Assembly: GCA_002085385.1 (NCBI GenBank)
Contig: NATO01000107.1
Location: forward strand, 1 to 6,720
Origin: a candidate division Zixibacteria bacterium 4484_93
GTDB lineage: Bacteria > UBP14 > UBA6098 > 4484-93
Direction: 5' to 3'
Length of the DNA stretch: 6,720 nt
The notes beneath the pieces are model-generated. The model was not told the origin of the DNA and ran no database searches. It was given only the letters and a program-made list of their open reading frames with translations. This document shows, one piece after another, positions 1-5,887 of this stretch. Numbering within the stretch: position 1 is the stretch's first letter; each line of letters starts with the position of its first letter. The translations under genes and the position numbers were made by a program.

Positions 1-816
1 GATGTCTACACCACACCCCAAATTATGGCATGGATGATGGATGAGTATGAGAAGATAAAAGGATATCATCATCCATCGGTTATAACTGGTAAGCCGATAC
101 CTATCGGTGGTTCACAGGGCAGGGGCGATGCAACTGCCCGCGGCGGGATTTACACTGTCCGTGAGGCCGCAAATGTGCTCGGCATTGACCTCGCTGGAAA
201 GACAATGGCTATTCAAGGGTTCGGTAATGCCGGACAGTTCGGAGCTATTCTTGGCGAGGATTTGCTCGGTCTGAAGCTTGTTGCTGCATCTGATTCCAAG
301 GGAGGAATCTATAATCCCAACGGGATAGATATAAAGGGACTCGTTGAGCACAAGCTCGCAACTGGCAGGGTTGCCGGCTTCCCTGGGACACAACCTATCT
401 CGAATGCTGACCTGCTTGAGCTGGATGTCACCGTCCTCCTCCCGGCGGCGCTCGAGAACCAGATTACAGCCGAGAACGCTGGCAGGGTCAAGGCGAAGAT
501 TATATGCGAGCTCGCAAACGGTCCAACAACGCCCGAGGCAGACAGAATTCTCTATGAAAATGGAGTTTATGTCATCCCCGATTTCCTCGCAAATGCTGGT
601 GGCGTCACCGTATCATACTTCGAGCAGGTCCAGGGCGCATACAACTACTACTGGACTCTCGATGAGGTTCACAGGCAGCTCGATGCCAAGATGACCAAGG
701 CGTTCCACGCTGTGCACGATATGGCAACTGAAAAGAGGGTACACAATAGGCTTGGCGCTTATCTTGTTGCTGTTGCCCGTGTTGTTGAGGCGATGAAGCT
801 GCGCGGATGGGTATAA
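1..816 (+). CDS. Glutamate dehydrogenase, C-terminal part (5' end outside window)
   Basis: This is the C-terminal 271 residues of a Glu/Leu/Phe/Val dehydrogenase, most like NAD(P)-dependent glutamate dehydrogenase, which interconverts glutamate and 2-oxoglutarate plus ammonia in the cytoplasm. The frame is open from base 1 and reads DVYTTPQIMAWMMDEY. In this family the first Asp of that segment is the conserved catalytic aspartate (family knowledge), so about 150 N-terminal residues with the substrate lysines are missing to the left. Seen next are IGGSQGRGDATARGG (about 102-147), the Rossmann nucleotide-binding loop GFGNAG (217-234), and the segments ICELANGPTTPEAD and PDFLANAGGVTVSYFE, all typical of glutamate dehydrogenases. 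The end EAMKLRGWV with TAA at 814-816 is a normal family C-terminus. The coding frame is clean. Glutamate is preferred over leucine dehydrogenase from the overall match. NAD versus NADP preference was not settled. The next gene starts about 30 bases downstream, so co-transcription is possible. Confidence 0.93.
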   Translation, partial: DVYTTPQIMAWMMDEYEKIKGYHHPSVITGKPIPIGGSQGRGDATARGGIYTVREAANVLGIDLAGKTMAIQGFGNAGQFGAILGEDLLGLKLVAASDSKGGIYNPNGIDIKGLVEHKLATGRVAGFPGTQPISNADLLELDVTVLLPAALENQITAENAGRVKAKIICELANGPTTPEADRILYENGVYVIPDFLANAGGVTVSYFEQVQGAYNYYWTLDEVHRQLDAKMTKAFHAVHDMATEKRVHNRLGAYLVAVARVVEAMKLRGWV

Positions 817-833
817 TTTAATAATAGCTAAAC

Positions 834-850
834 AAGAAGGAAAGATGTAG
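834..850 (+). other. Ribosome site and ATG followed at once by a stop (apparent broken start)
   Basis: AAGAAGGAAAG (834-844) is a good Shine-Dalgarno-like purine run, followed directly by ATG at 845-847 and then TAG at 848-850. The reading frame of the downstream gene is offset by one base and runs on through GTA GCA ACG. One extra base after the ATG would give M-x-A-T-V-A-Y-F in frame with the 898-1212 gene. The site therefore looks like the original start with a single base lost, either in the genome or in the assembly. Confidence 0.5.
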
Positions 851-897
851 CAACGGTAGCGTATTTCGAAGGGACTGACCCGGGTGTTCTGACACGG

Positions 898-1212
898 TTG
901 GCAGTAAAAGGGATTAACACAATGCCTGTCTCAAACGGGTTTGACGGACACGGTAAATATATTAATCACATCGGCAAGGGTGAAGCTGATGTGGTAGTCG
1001 CTTATGTCCACAAGCTGATGCCGATTCCTGGTGTTGTCAGTTCGCCCTCGGATATTCTCTTCGCCTGCCGAACGCACAATATTCCGGTGTTGTTCGTTGC
1101 AGCACGGGAATCGCACAACGAAACCAGAGCGATTCTGGGTGAGGTAGCCAATCTGGGCAAAATTGTTGCACCTGAAGATTTATTCGATGAGATAATGAAG
1201 ATAATCCAGTAA
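898..1212 (+). CDS. Small alpha/beta protein of unknown function, start uncertain
   Basis: I do not recognise this family. The only start codon in frame near the front is TTG at 898, giving 104 residues, but it has no ribosome site. The frame stays open back to a TAA at 829-831, and the extra codons read KDVATVAYFEGTDPGVLTR. That looks like a genuine first beta strand and turn, so the real protein probably begins near 845-850 and is about 122 residues. The remainder alternates hydrophobic strands and helices: ADVVVAYVHKLMPI, then SDILFACRTHNIPVLFVAA, then a helix, a short strand KIVAP and a C-terminal helix EDLFDEIMKIIQ. This suggests a Rossmann-like alpha/beta fold (inference). Notable polar patches are SNGFDGHGKYINH and ARESHNETR. 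It follows the glutamate dehydrogenase closely on the same strand and may be co-transcribed with it. No catalytic motif could be named. Confidence 0.62.
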   Translation: MAVKGINTMPVSNGFDGHGKYINHIGKGEADVVVAYVHKLMPIPGVVSSPSDILFACRTHNIPVLFVAARESHNETRAILGEVANLGKIVAPEDLFDEIMKIIQ

Positions 1213-1333
1213 GAGATACTCCAGCTATCCTTAGATAGAGCATCCTTCTTGTCAGGCTTTTGCCGTTGAAATCGAGCCGATGGTAATACATCCTGGGGGG
1301 AGTATTGCCCTTCTTGTTATGTTCTAAGAAATA

Positions 1334-1362
1334 TTGACTTCTGCACTTAAATTTTATATAAT
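1334..1362 (+). promoter_or_regulatory. Near-consensus sigma70-type promoter
   Basis: TTGACT (1334-1339) is separated by exactly 17 bases from a perfect TATAAT (1357-1362). Transcription would be expected to start near 1369-1371, about 14 bases before the ATG at 1384. It is the strongest promoter in the window. It drives the signal-peptide-like start at 1384 and the T9SS-sorted protein behind it, and marks this as a new transcription unit after the gene ending at 1212. Confidence 0.75.
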
Positions 1363-1383
1363 CTATCATAAAGAGATATCTTA

Positions 1384-1422
1384 ATGAAGAAATTAATATC
1401 ATTGCTTTTCTTCCCTCTGTGA
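1384..1422 (+). pseudogene. Signal-peptide-like start fragment, ends at TGA
   Basis: ATG at 1384 opens a 12-codon frame, MKKLISLLFFPL, ending at TGA 1420-1422. A positively charged MKK followed by a hydrophobic run is the classical beginning of an exported-protein signal peptide. It lies at the right distance from the 1334-1362 promoter and has a weak AAGAG ribosome site at 1371-1375. It stops before a full hydrophobic core and cleavage site. The secreted-protein frame begins a few bases later in a different phase. The simplest reading is that this is the true N-terminus of the 1427-2101 protein, separated from it by an indel or internal deletion. Confidence 0.6.
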
Positions 1423-1426
1423 GACG

Positions 1427-2101
1427 GTGGTGTCGGAGGAGGCGATAAATATTGTCAATCTCTCCGAATGCTCTGTCGACCTTGGATTGTTCATCTCCTA
1501 TATAGATTCGCCCTGGGAAAGCGGGGTGCTTAACGGTTACGATAGGTTTAGCCTCCGTGCCAGATTCGACAGTTTCGCCTCTCCGCCGGGTAGTTTCAAT
1601 TCAATAACTGATTGGGTTAAGACGCTTCCCATCTGGGCAACAAGTGTTTTTTTTGGACCTGGAGGATACGATATACCCCCAGGTGGGTCCGAGAATCTCT
1701 GGCTTCAGTTTATATCCCCGACCGCTACCTCTGATTCATCGGACAAGAGGATGGTTCTCGACCTTGTGGCGAGGGGAGTATGCGGCGACTATGTCGATTA
1801 TCCGATAACAGTAAATCTCTCCTTCTCCCACTCGTCCATAACCGAGTATCGCCCTGAGGAATTGGCTCTTAATATCTTCCCGAATCCTGCTAATTCGTCT
1901 ATCACGATAGAGGTCAAAAAAGATAAGGGCAAGGTAGCATCGGTGGAGATATTCAACGCACTTGGCGAGAAGGTACTGGAATTTGATATGATGAAGAACA
2001 CTATCTCCCTTCCCATAGCAGATTTCCCCAGCGGGGTTTATGCCGTTAAGGTGAGAACAGAGAGGACATCCATATCCGGGAATATTATTCTGCTGAAGTG
2101 A
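1427..2101 (+). CDS. Secreted protein with T9SS type A C-terminal sorting domain (N-terminus disrupted)
   Basis: From the GTG at 1427 this is 224 residues, with no signal peptide of its own. Residues 1-135 are beta-rich and look like an immunoglobulin-like or beta-sandwich region (FSLRARF, SVFFGPGGYDIPPGGSENLWLQF, RMVLDLVA). A short linker follows. Residues about 146-224 match the T9SS/Por-secretion type A sorting domain: LNIFPNPANSSITIEV, SVEIFNALGEKV, LPIADFPSGVYAVKVRT and a final ILLK. In T9SS bacteria this domain directs a Sec-exported protein across the outer membrane and is removed during surface attachment (family knowledge). That requires a signal peptide, and the nearest candidate is the out-of-frame MKK start at 1384. 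GTG 1427 has no upstream ribosome site; a GGAGGAGG at 1435-1442 lies inside the frame. I read it as a truncated or frame-damaged surface protein. Its substrate or partner is unknown. Confidence 0.72.
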   Translation: MVSEEAINIVNLSECSVDLGLFISYIDSPWESGVLNGYDRFSLRARFDSFASPPGSFNSITDWVKTLPIWATSVFFGPGGYDIPPGGSENLWLQFISPTATSDSSDKRMVLDLVARGVCGDYVDYPITVNLSFSHSSITEYRPEELALNIFPNPANSSITIEVKKDKGKVASVEIFNALGEKVLEFDMMKNTISLPIADFPSGVYAVKVRTERTSISGNIILLK

Positions 2102-2110
2102 AATCTGTTG

Positions 2111-2138
2111 TTGACTTGTCCGCGATATTTTATATTTT
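2111..2138 (+). promoter_or_regulatory. Putative promoter for the 2147 gene
   Basis: TTGACT (2111-2116) is spaced 16 bases from TATTTT (2133-2138). It shares the layout of the promoter at 1334-1362, with TTGACTT followed by TTTTATAT. The overlapping TATATTTT (2131-2138) is also one base off the TAnnTTTG element described for Bacteroidetes promoters. Transcription would begin at or just before the ATG at 2147, giving an almost leaderless mRNA, in keeping with the absence of a ribosome site there. Confidence 0.5.
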
Positions 2139-2146
2139 ACTTTAAT

Positions 2147-2446
2147 ATGGGTCTGTTTTTACCCTCAGAGAATGCCAAGATTGAGCTAATTTCCGAAGTG
2201 GTGTCGGAGTATAGGAACTACTCCGATTTTGCACTATCTTATACCTACGAGGATACTGCCTTCAGGCTTGCTTTCCTTCGCTGGAATCGCAGCAACCTTG
2301 AGTTTTATGCCCAGGAGCCTGCCGAGCTTGATGAGATGTTCGCTCTGGCGGAGCGTCTGGATAGGGTCGAAGCAAGCGAGAGAAGGTTTGCACGCAAAAA
2401 AGCCGAGATTGAGACGGAGCTCATCCGAAGGGCAAACCTGCAATAA
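2147..2446 (+). CDS. Small charged helical protein of unknown function
   Basis: Not recognised. The frame is open from TTG 2108, but ATG 2147 is the better start (99 residues), because 2108-2146 holds a promoter-like sequence and would encode an unlikely aromatic-rich leader. The first half contains an aromatic stretch (EYRNYSDFALSYTYEDTAF, then FLRWNRSNLEFYAQEP). The second half is strongly charged and probably helical or coiled coil (ELDEMFALAERLDRVEASER, then RRFARKKAEIETELIRRANLQ). There is no signal peptide, membrane helix or cysteine. It begins about 45 bases after the T9SS-sorted protein and ends 85 bases before surE. A regulatory or structural adaptor role would fit the composition, but that is only a guess. 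Confidence 0.6.
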   Translation: MGLFLPSENAKIELISEVVSEYRNYSDFALSYTYEDTAFRLAFLRWNRSNLEFYAQEPAELDEMFALAERLDRVEASERRFARKKAEIETELIRRANLQ

Positions 2447-2531
2447 AAAGATTACTTCGGCTTGCAATCTCGATGTGGTAAATCAAGAAATCCTTTGCAT
2501 TTTCCCTGGCGATAAATAAATTGAGAATTGT

Positions 2532-3302
2532 ATGGCTATACTTGTGACCAACGACGACGGCATATATTCTTCGGGTATATCTGCTCTTGCGGAGGCGGCT
2601 TCGTTGTTTGATGATGTTGTGATTGTCGCGCCGGACAGGGAGCAGAGTGCAATCGGTCATGCAATAACCCTGACCGTTCCTTTGAGAATAACAGAGATAA
2701 AGAGGGATGGAAAGCTCTTTGGCTATGCCGTGAATGGCACCCCCGCCGACTGTGTTAAACTTGCGGTAAGGGAGATAATCAGTCATCCTCCTCGTCTTGT
2801 CCTCTCGGGGATAAATTTCGGCGCCAATACAGGTGCCGCTATTATTTACTCCGGGACAGTCTCTGCTGCAACCGAGGGGACACTTCTGTCCGTTCCATCT
2901 ATCGCCTTTTCCATCGACAGCGTTAAAGGGGATAACCTCGGAACGGCTAAAAAGGTCGCCCTGGCTGTCGTAAGGTATGTGCTGGAAAATGGCATTCCCG
3001 ATGATGTGTTGATAAATGTGAATATCCCTGACCTGCCACTCGAGGAGATAAAGGGTGTTAAATATATTAAGCAAGGGAAAAGTTATTTTAACGACTGGTT
3101 TCAGAGGCGTAAAGACCCGAAGGGGAGAACATATTACTGGATGGATGGCGAGATGATATGCTCGGATTCAGCTTCCTATGGTGACTATACTGCCTTGAAG
3201 GAAGGTTATGTTGCAATTACGCCGCTTCACCTCGATATGACCGATTATAAATTCTTGAGCAGTATGAGAGACTGGAATATCGATATAGGGGGAAATAGAT
3301 GA
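2532..3302 (+). CDS. surE: SurE 5'/3'-nucleotidase
   Basis: This is a 256-residue SurE-family metal-dependent nucleoside-monophosphate phosphatase, usual length for the family. It removes phosphate from 5'- and 3'-nucleotides in the cytoplasm (family knowledge). The start MAILVTNDDG carries the acidic metal pair Asp8-Asp9. Ser39 in DREQSAIGHAITL and Asn95 in LSGINFGANTG complete the metal site seen in characterised SurE proteins. Also present are VNGTPADCVKLA (68-79) and YSGTVSAATEG (106-116). All expected catalytic residues are present, so it should be active. ATG 2532 is chosen because the conserved motif starts within three residues of it. The ribosome site is weak (GAGA at 2523-2526). The stop TGA 3300-3302 shares an ATGA with the next gene, so translation of the two is probably coupled. 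surE is often found near stress-survival and lipoprotein or methyltransferase genes. Pairing with a P-type-ATPase-like gene is not a context I know. Confidence 0.95.
   Translation: MAILVTNDDGIYSSGISALAEAASLFDDVVIVAPDREQSAIGHAITLTVPLRITEIKRDGKLFGYAVNGTPADCVKLAVREIISHPPRLVLSGINFGANTGAAIIYSGTVSAATEGTLLSVPSIAFSIDSVKGDNLGTAKKVALAVVRYVLENGIPDDVLINVNIPDLPLEEIKGVKYIKQGKSYFNDWFQRRKDPKGRTYYWMDGEMICSDSASYGDYTALKEGYVAITPLHLDMTDYKFLSSMRDWNIDIGGNR
3287..3293 (+). promoter_or_regulatory. Ribosome binding site for the P-type-ATPase-like gene
   Basis: AGGGGGA sits inside the last codons of surE, 5 bases before ATG 3299. Together with the ATGA overlap (3299-3302) it fixes the start and indicates translational coupling to surE. 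Confidence 0.75.
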
Positions 3303-5887
3303 ACTGGGATACCCCGTGGCACTCCTTCACAGTGGAGGAGATAGCGCGCTTTCTCCAGACGGATACAGCATCCGGTCTGTCCAGGGAAGAAGCAAAAAAG
3401 AGGCTCGTTCATCAGGGTGAGAACATATCGCCAGAAGAGTGGCACCTCCCGAGAAAGAAGTTTATTAAAGAGGCACTGCATTCCATCTTACCCATATTTA
3501 TTTCTATCCTATTTTACATCGACAAAAAGCCCATACTTTCCATTATTTTTCTTATTGCCGGGGTTATCTATCCTATCTTTCGGTTTTACTTTACCGAGAT
3601 AACCTATCTTTTTCTTTCCATCAAGGGACGCTTCCTGCCGAGGGCAAATGTCCTCCGTGATGGTGAATTTGTTTCTGTTCCGGTGACCGCTATTGTTGTT
3701 GGGGATGTGCTCGAGCTACTCTCGGGGGACAGGGTCCCGGCTAATGTCAGGATATTCTGCTCATTTTTGCTCACTGTCGATGAGAGCAACCTGTTCGAGG
3801 GAGGGGCAGAGGTTTCCAAGTCTCCTGAGCCACTGGCAGAAGATACCCCTCCTGACCAGCAGAGGAATATGCTCTTTGCCGGCACGGTAGTGAAATCCGG
3901 GAGGGCTCTCGGAATAGTTGTTGCGACCGGTGAGAACACGATGCTTGGCAATCTTCCTCAGTATCGATACGAAAAGCCAAAGGCTTTCTCAACTATCTTC
4001 CCTATATCACCGAAGGTCTATTACTCTGTTATGTTTGTCATCTTTGCCACCTTTTTTATCGGCTGGGTAAAGGGTGTGGATATCGAGAACATCGTTGGTA
4101 ATCTTGCCTGTCTCCTCGCTGCAACATTCGGGATAATCTTTCCTGTGCCTGCCTTTTTTGCTATCCTCTCCTCATTTGTCAGGGCAGGGAAGAAAGGGTT
4201 TTATATGCGCTATCCCGAGCTCCTGTACAAAATGAATGACATCGACTGCCTCTGCATCGATTCAGACAATTTCCTCCTCAAGGAACACAATAGTGTTGTG
4301 TCCGCTGTTGCCAACGGGAAAAAGATAGTTGTCGACCCACAGAAAGTTGAACTGGAGGAGCTATTCGCTGTCGATGAGGAGGTATTCGACAACTACACAA
4401 GGGATTCTCTGGGGTTGCTTCTTAAGATGGCGTCGCTGTCGAACCTTATCTATTCAAAAGATGGTATTATCTGGGGCTCAAAAAGGGAAATCGGAATATT
4501 TGAACTTGTCAGAAGAACAGGTATGCGAAAGGAACTCATCGGTGAGCTTGAGCCTTTTCTGCTCGAGAGAGCGGATGAGATAAAAGGTATCCAGATGGAA
4601 TTCAGAGCGGGGCAGGATACCATCTCAGTCTTAAAGGGAGATGCACAAAAGCTTCTTAATTTGTGTGAGTATGCTTATCTTAATCAGGATGTCTACAAGC
4701 TCGATATAGTGCTGAGGGATAAACTCCATGAGAAGATTGCCAGTGTTTCATCGGAGGGTGTGGAAAAGTTCGGGTTTGCATACAGGATTACTCATCCACA
4801 GGATACGGAAGAAAAAGGGTTTATATTTGTGGGAATTCTTGGGATAAAGTATGCACTAAATCCGCAAATATATAGTAGTATCGAACAGTCTATAAAGGGC
4901 GGAAAGAAGCTTGTTATTTTTCAGGAAGCAGGGTTTATCCCGAAACTCCCTGGAACGATGGCGATAGTGGAAAAGGAGAAACTGGATACCGTTGCAGGCA
5001 GGATAGAGGATACCGATATCCTTTTTCTCCCTGAGCTTGGAGAGAGGGGTAAGCTCAGGGTTGTTGCTATGCTGAAGGAGTCGGGTTACAGGCTTGCTTA
5101 TGTGGGGACTGGTATCTCCGACTTCGAGCCGATGCGGATATCGGATGTCTCCATTGCGGATTACGGCAGGGGCTTGTGTATCGCGGGAGAGATAGCCGAT
5201 GTGAAGGTAGAAACCAAGCCCTGTCCACTTCCCACATTAAAGGATGCGGAGTTCTCGTTGTATCGGGTGGAGAAGTTGCTACTGTATCTTTTCTTCGTCT
5301 CGCTCGGTTTGACCGGCTCTATGCTTGGGCTGTCGCTTTTTTCCATTCCATACCCGATACTTTCCCCATACCATATGGTCTGGCTCGGACTGTTCGTAAT
5401 CCTCCCTCTGACAACACTTCTTTCGTTAGAATCCACCTACGGTGAGAAGCCGCTCTGGGAATTCCATCCGTTCACCGATGGACTGCTTCTTGGTGCCCTA
5501 CTTGCCCTTGAGATGTTTTTTCTCTTCCTGTGGAACCTCAAAGGGACGGGCTACCTTAACCAGTCGAGAACCCTTGTGTTCGTCCTCGCTATTTTTGCGT
5601 CGGGGTTCTCGATATTCCCGCTTTATGGCTCGAGTGTGAAGCAGGCGGCAAGGAGTGTCTGGAAAAATAACAGATTCCTCTGGATTTCACTCGGTATTAT
5701 CGCCTTGAATATAGCTGTTGTGCTCTCACCTTTTAATCTAACGCATTATGGTATATATCGAATCGAACCAAGTAAGGTTGTAATGTGCCTTCTGCTTGGA
5801 ATTGTAACCGCTTGCTTTGTTCTGCTCATTCGGAGTATAAGAATCAGAGAAAAGAAAGGAGTAACCGATGCTGGCAAGGAAGTTTGA
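3299..5887 (+). CDS. P-type-ATPase-like membrane protein lacking catalytic motifs (pseudo-ATPase)
   Basis: 862 residues with the architecture of a P2-type cation ATPase: cation-ATPase N-terminus (7-47), M1-M2 (60-96), actuator domain (about 113-220), M3-M4 (240-297), phosphorylation and nucleotide domains (about 303-640), and a C-terminal membrane part with about six helices (657-845). Family signatures align but are altered. VDESALTGES reads VDESNLFEGG (160-169). PEGL in M4 reads GIIF. CSDKTGTLT reads CIDSDNFLL, keeping Asp321 but losing KTGT. DPPR reads YALN (518-521). TGD reads QEA (542-544). GDGVND reads GTGISD (603-608). The M6 NLVTD ion site reads GLFVI. LKGDAQKLL (445-453) preserves the KGA-type nucleotide-domain motif. 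Normal pumping is therefore very unlikely, yet the frame is full length. The start is supported by a ribosome site and the overlap with surE. The 3' end overlaps the PPC gene by 20 bases. A sensor, scaffold or lipid/ion-binding role is possible, but unproven. Confidence 0.88.
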   Translation: MNWDTPWHSFTVEEIARFLQTDTASGLSREEAKKRLVHQGENISPEEWHLPRKKFIKEALHSILPIFISILFYIDKKPILSIIFLIAGVIYPIFRFYFTEITYLFLSIKGRFLPRANVLRDGEFVSVPVTAIVVGDVLELLSGDRVPANVRIFCSFLLTVDESNLFEGGAEVSKSPEPLAEDTPPDQQRNMLFAGTVVKSGRALGIVVATGENTMLGNLPQYRYEKPKAFSTIFPISPKVYYSVMFVIFATFFIGWVKGVDIENIVGNLACLLAATFGIIFPVPAFFAILSSFVRAGKKGFYMRYPELLYKMNDIDCLCIDSDNFLLKEHNSVVSAVANGKKIVVDPQKVELEELFAVDEEVFDNYTRDSLGLLLKMASLSNLIYSKDGIIWGSKREIGIFELVRRTGMRKELIGELEPFLLERADEIKGIQMEFRAGQDTISVLKGDAQKLLNLCEYAYLNQDVYKLDIVLRDKLHEKIASVSSEGVEKFGFAYRITHPQDTEEKGFIFVGILGIKYALNPQIYSSIEQSIKGGKKLVIFQEAGFIPKLPGTMAIVEKEKLDTVAGRIEDTDILFLPELGERGKLRVVAMLKESGYRLAYVGTGISDFEPMRISDVSIADYGRGLCIAGEIADVKVETKPCPLPTLKDAEFSLYRVEKLLLYLFFVSLGLTGSMLGLSLFSIPYPILSPYHMVWLGLFVILPLTTLLSLESTYGEKPLWEFHPFTDGLLLGALLALEMFFLFLWNLKGTGYLNQSRTLVFVLAIFASGFSIFPLYGSSVKQAARSVWKNNRFLWISLGIIALNIAVVLSPFNLTHYGIYRIEPSKVVMCLLLGIVTACFVLLIRSIRIREKKGVTDAGKEV
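5854..5861 (+). promoter_or_regulatory. Ribosome binding site for the PPC-domain gene
   Basis: GAAAGGAG within the end of the ATPase-like gene, 6 bases before ATG 5868. It is the best Shine-Dalgarno sequence in the window and decides the start of the next gene. Confidence 0.8.

Noticed and set aside
112..393. Minus-strand open frames inside the glutamate dehydrogenase (also 309-491)
   Set aside because: Shadows of a well-matched dehydrogenase; no domain-like content and no promoter or ribosome site.
898..1212. Annotation of the small alpha/beta protein as methylglyoxal synthase
   Set aside because: The size and alpha/beta character suggested it, but I could not find the conserved methylglyoxal synthase active-site segments, so no function is given.
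1225..1238. Hairpin CTATC-CTTA-GATAG after the stop at 1212 as a terminator
   Set aside because: Only five base pairs, AT-rich, and no run of T follows it.
1296..1315. GGGGGG...GCCC pairing as a terminator
   Set aside because: The possible stem is only about three G-C pairs and is followed by CTTCTTG rather than a T run.
1037..1402. 121-codon minus-strand frame covering the 1213-1383 intergenic region
   Set aside because: It overlaps both the end of the unknown alpha/beta gene and the strong + strand promoter, its translation looks random and basic, and it has no ribosome site. The intergenic stretch is better explained as a promoter region.
1427..2209. 12-base match GTGGTGTCGGAG at 1427-1438 and 2198-2209, in the same codon phase, as a recombination site
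   Set aside because: In a window this size about one chance pair of identical 12-mers is expected (6720 squared, halved, divided by 4 to the 12th), and the flanks do not match.
2491..2531. Promoter for surE (TTGCAT with TAAATA)
   Set aside because: The spacing is only about 12 bases and both boxes are poor. surE may be read from the 2111 promoter, but the sequence does not settle this.
2421..3074. 217-codon open frame on the minus strand across surE
   Set aside because: It lies antisense to a clearly coding SurE with intact catalytic motifs. Its translation has no recognisable domain and is rich in residues expected from reading codon-biased DNA backwards.
3299..5887. Working calcium or cation-transporting ATPase
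   Set aside because: Overall similarity would lead an automatic annotation to this name, but the motifs required for phosphorylation, dephosphorylation and ion binding are replaced.
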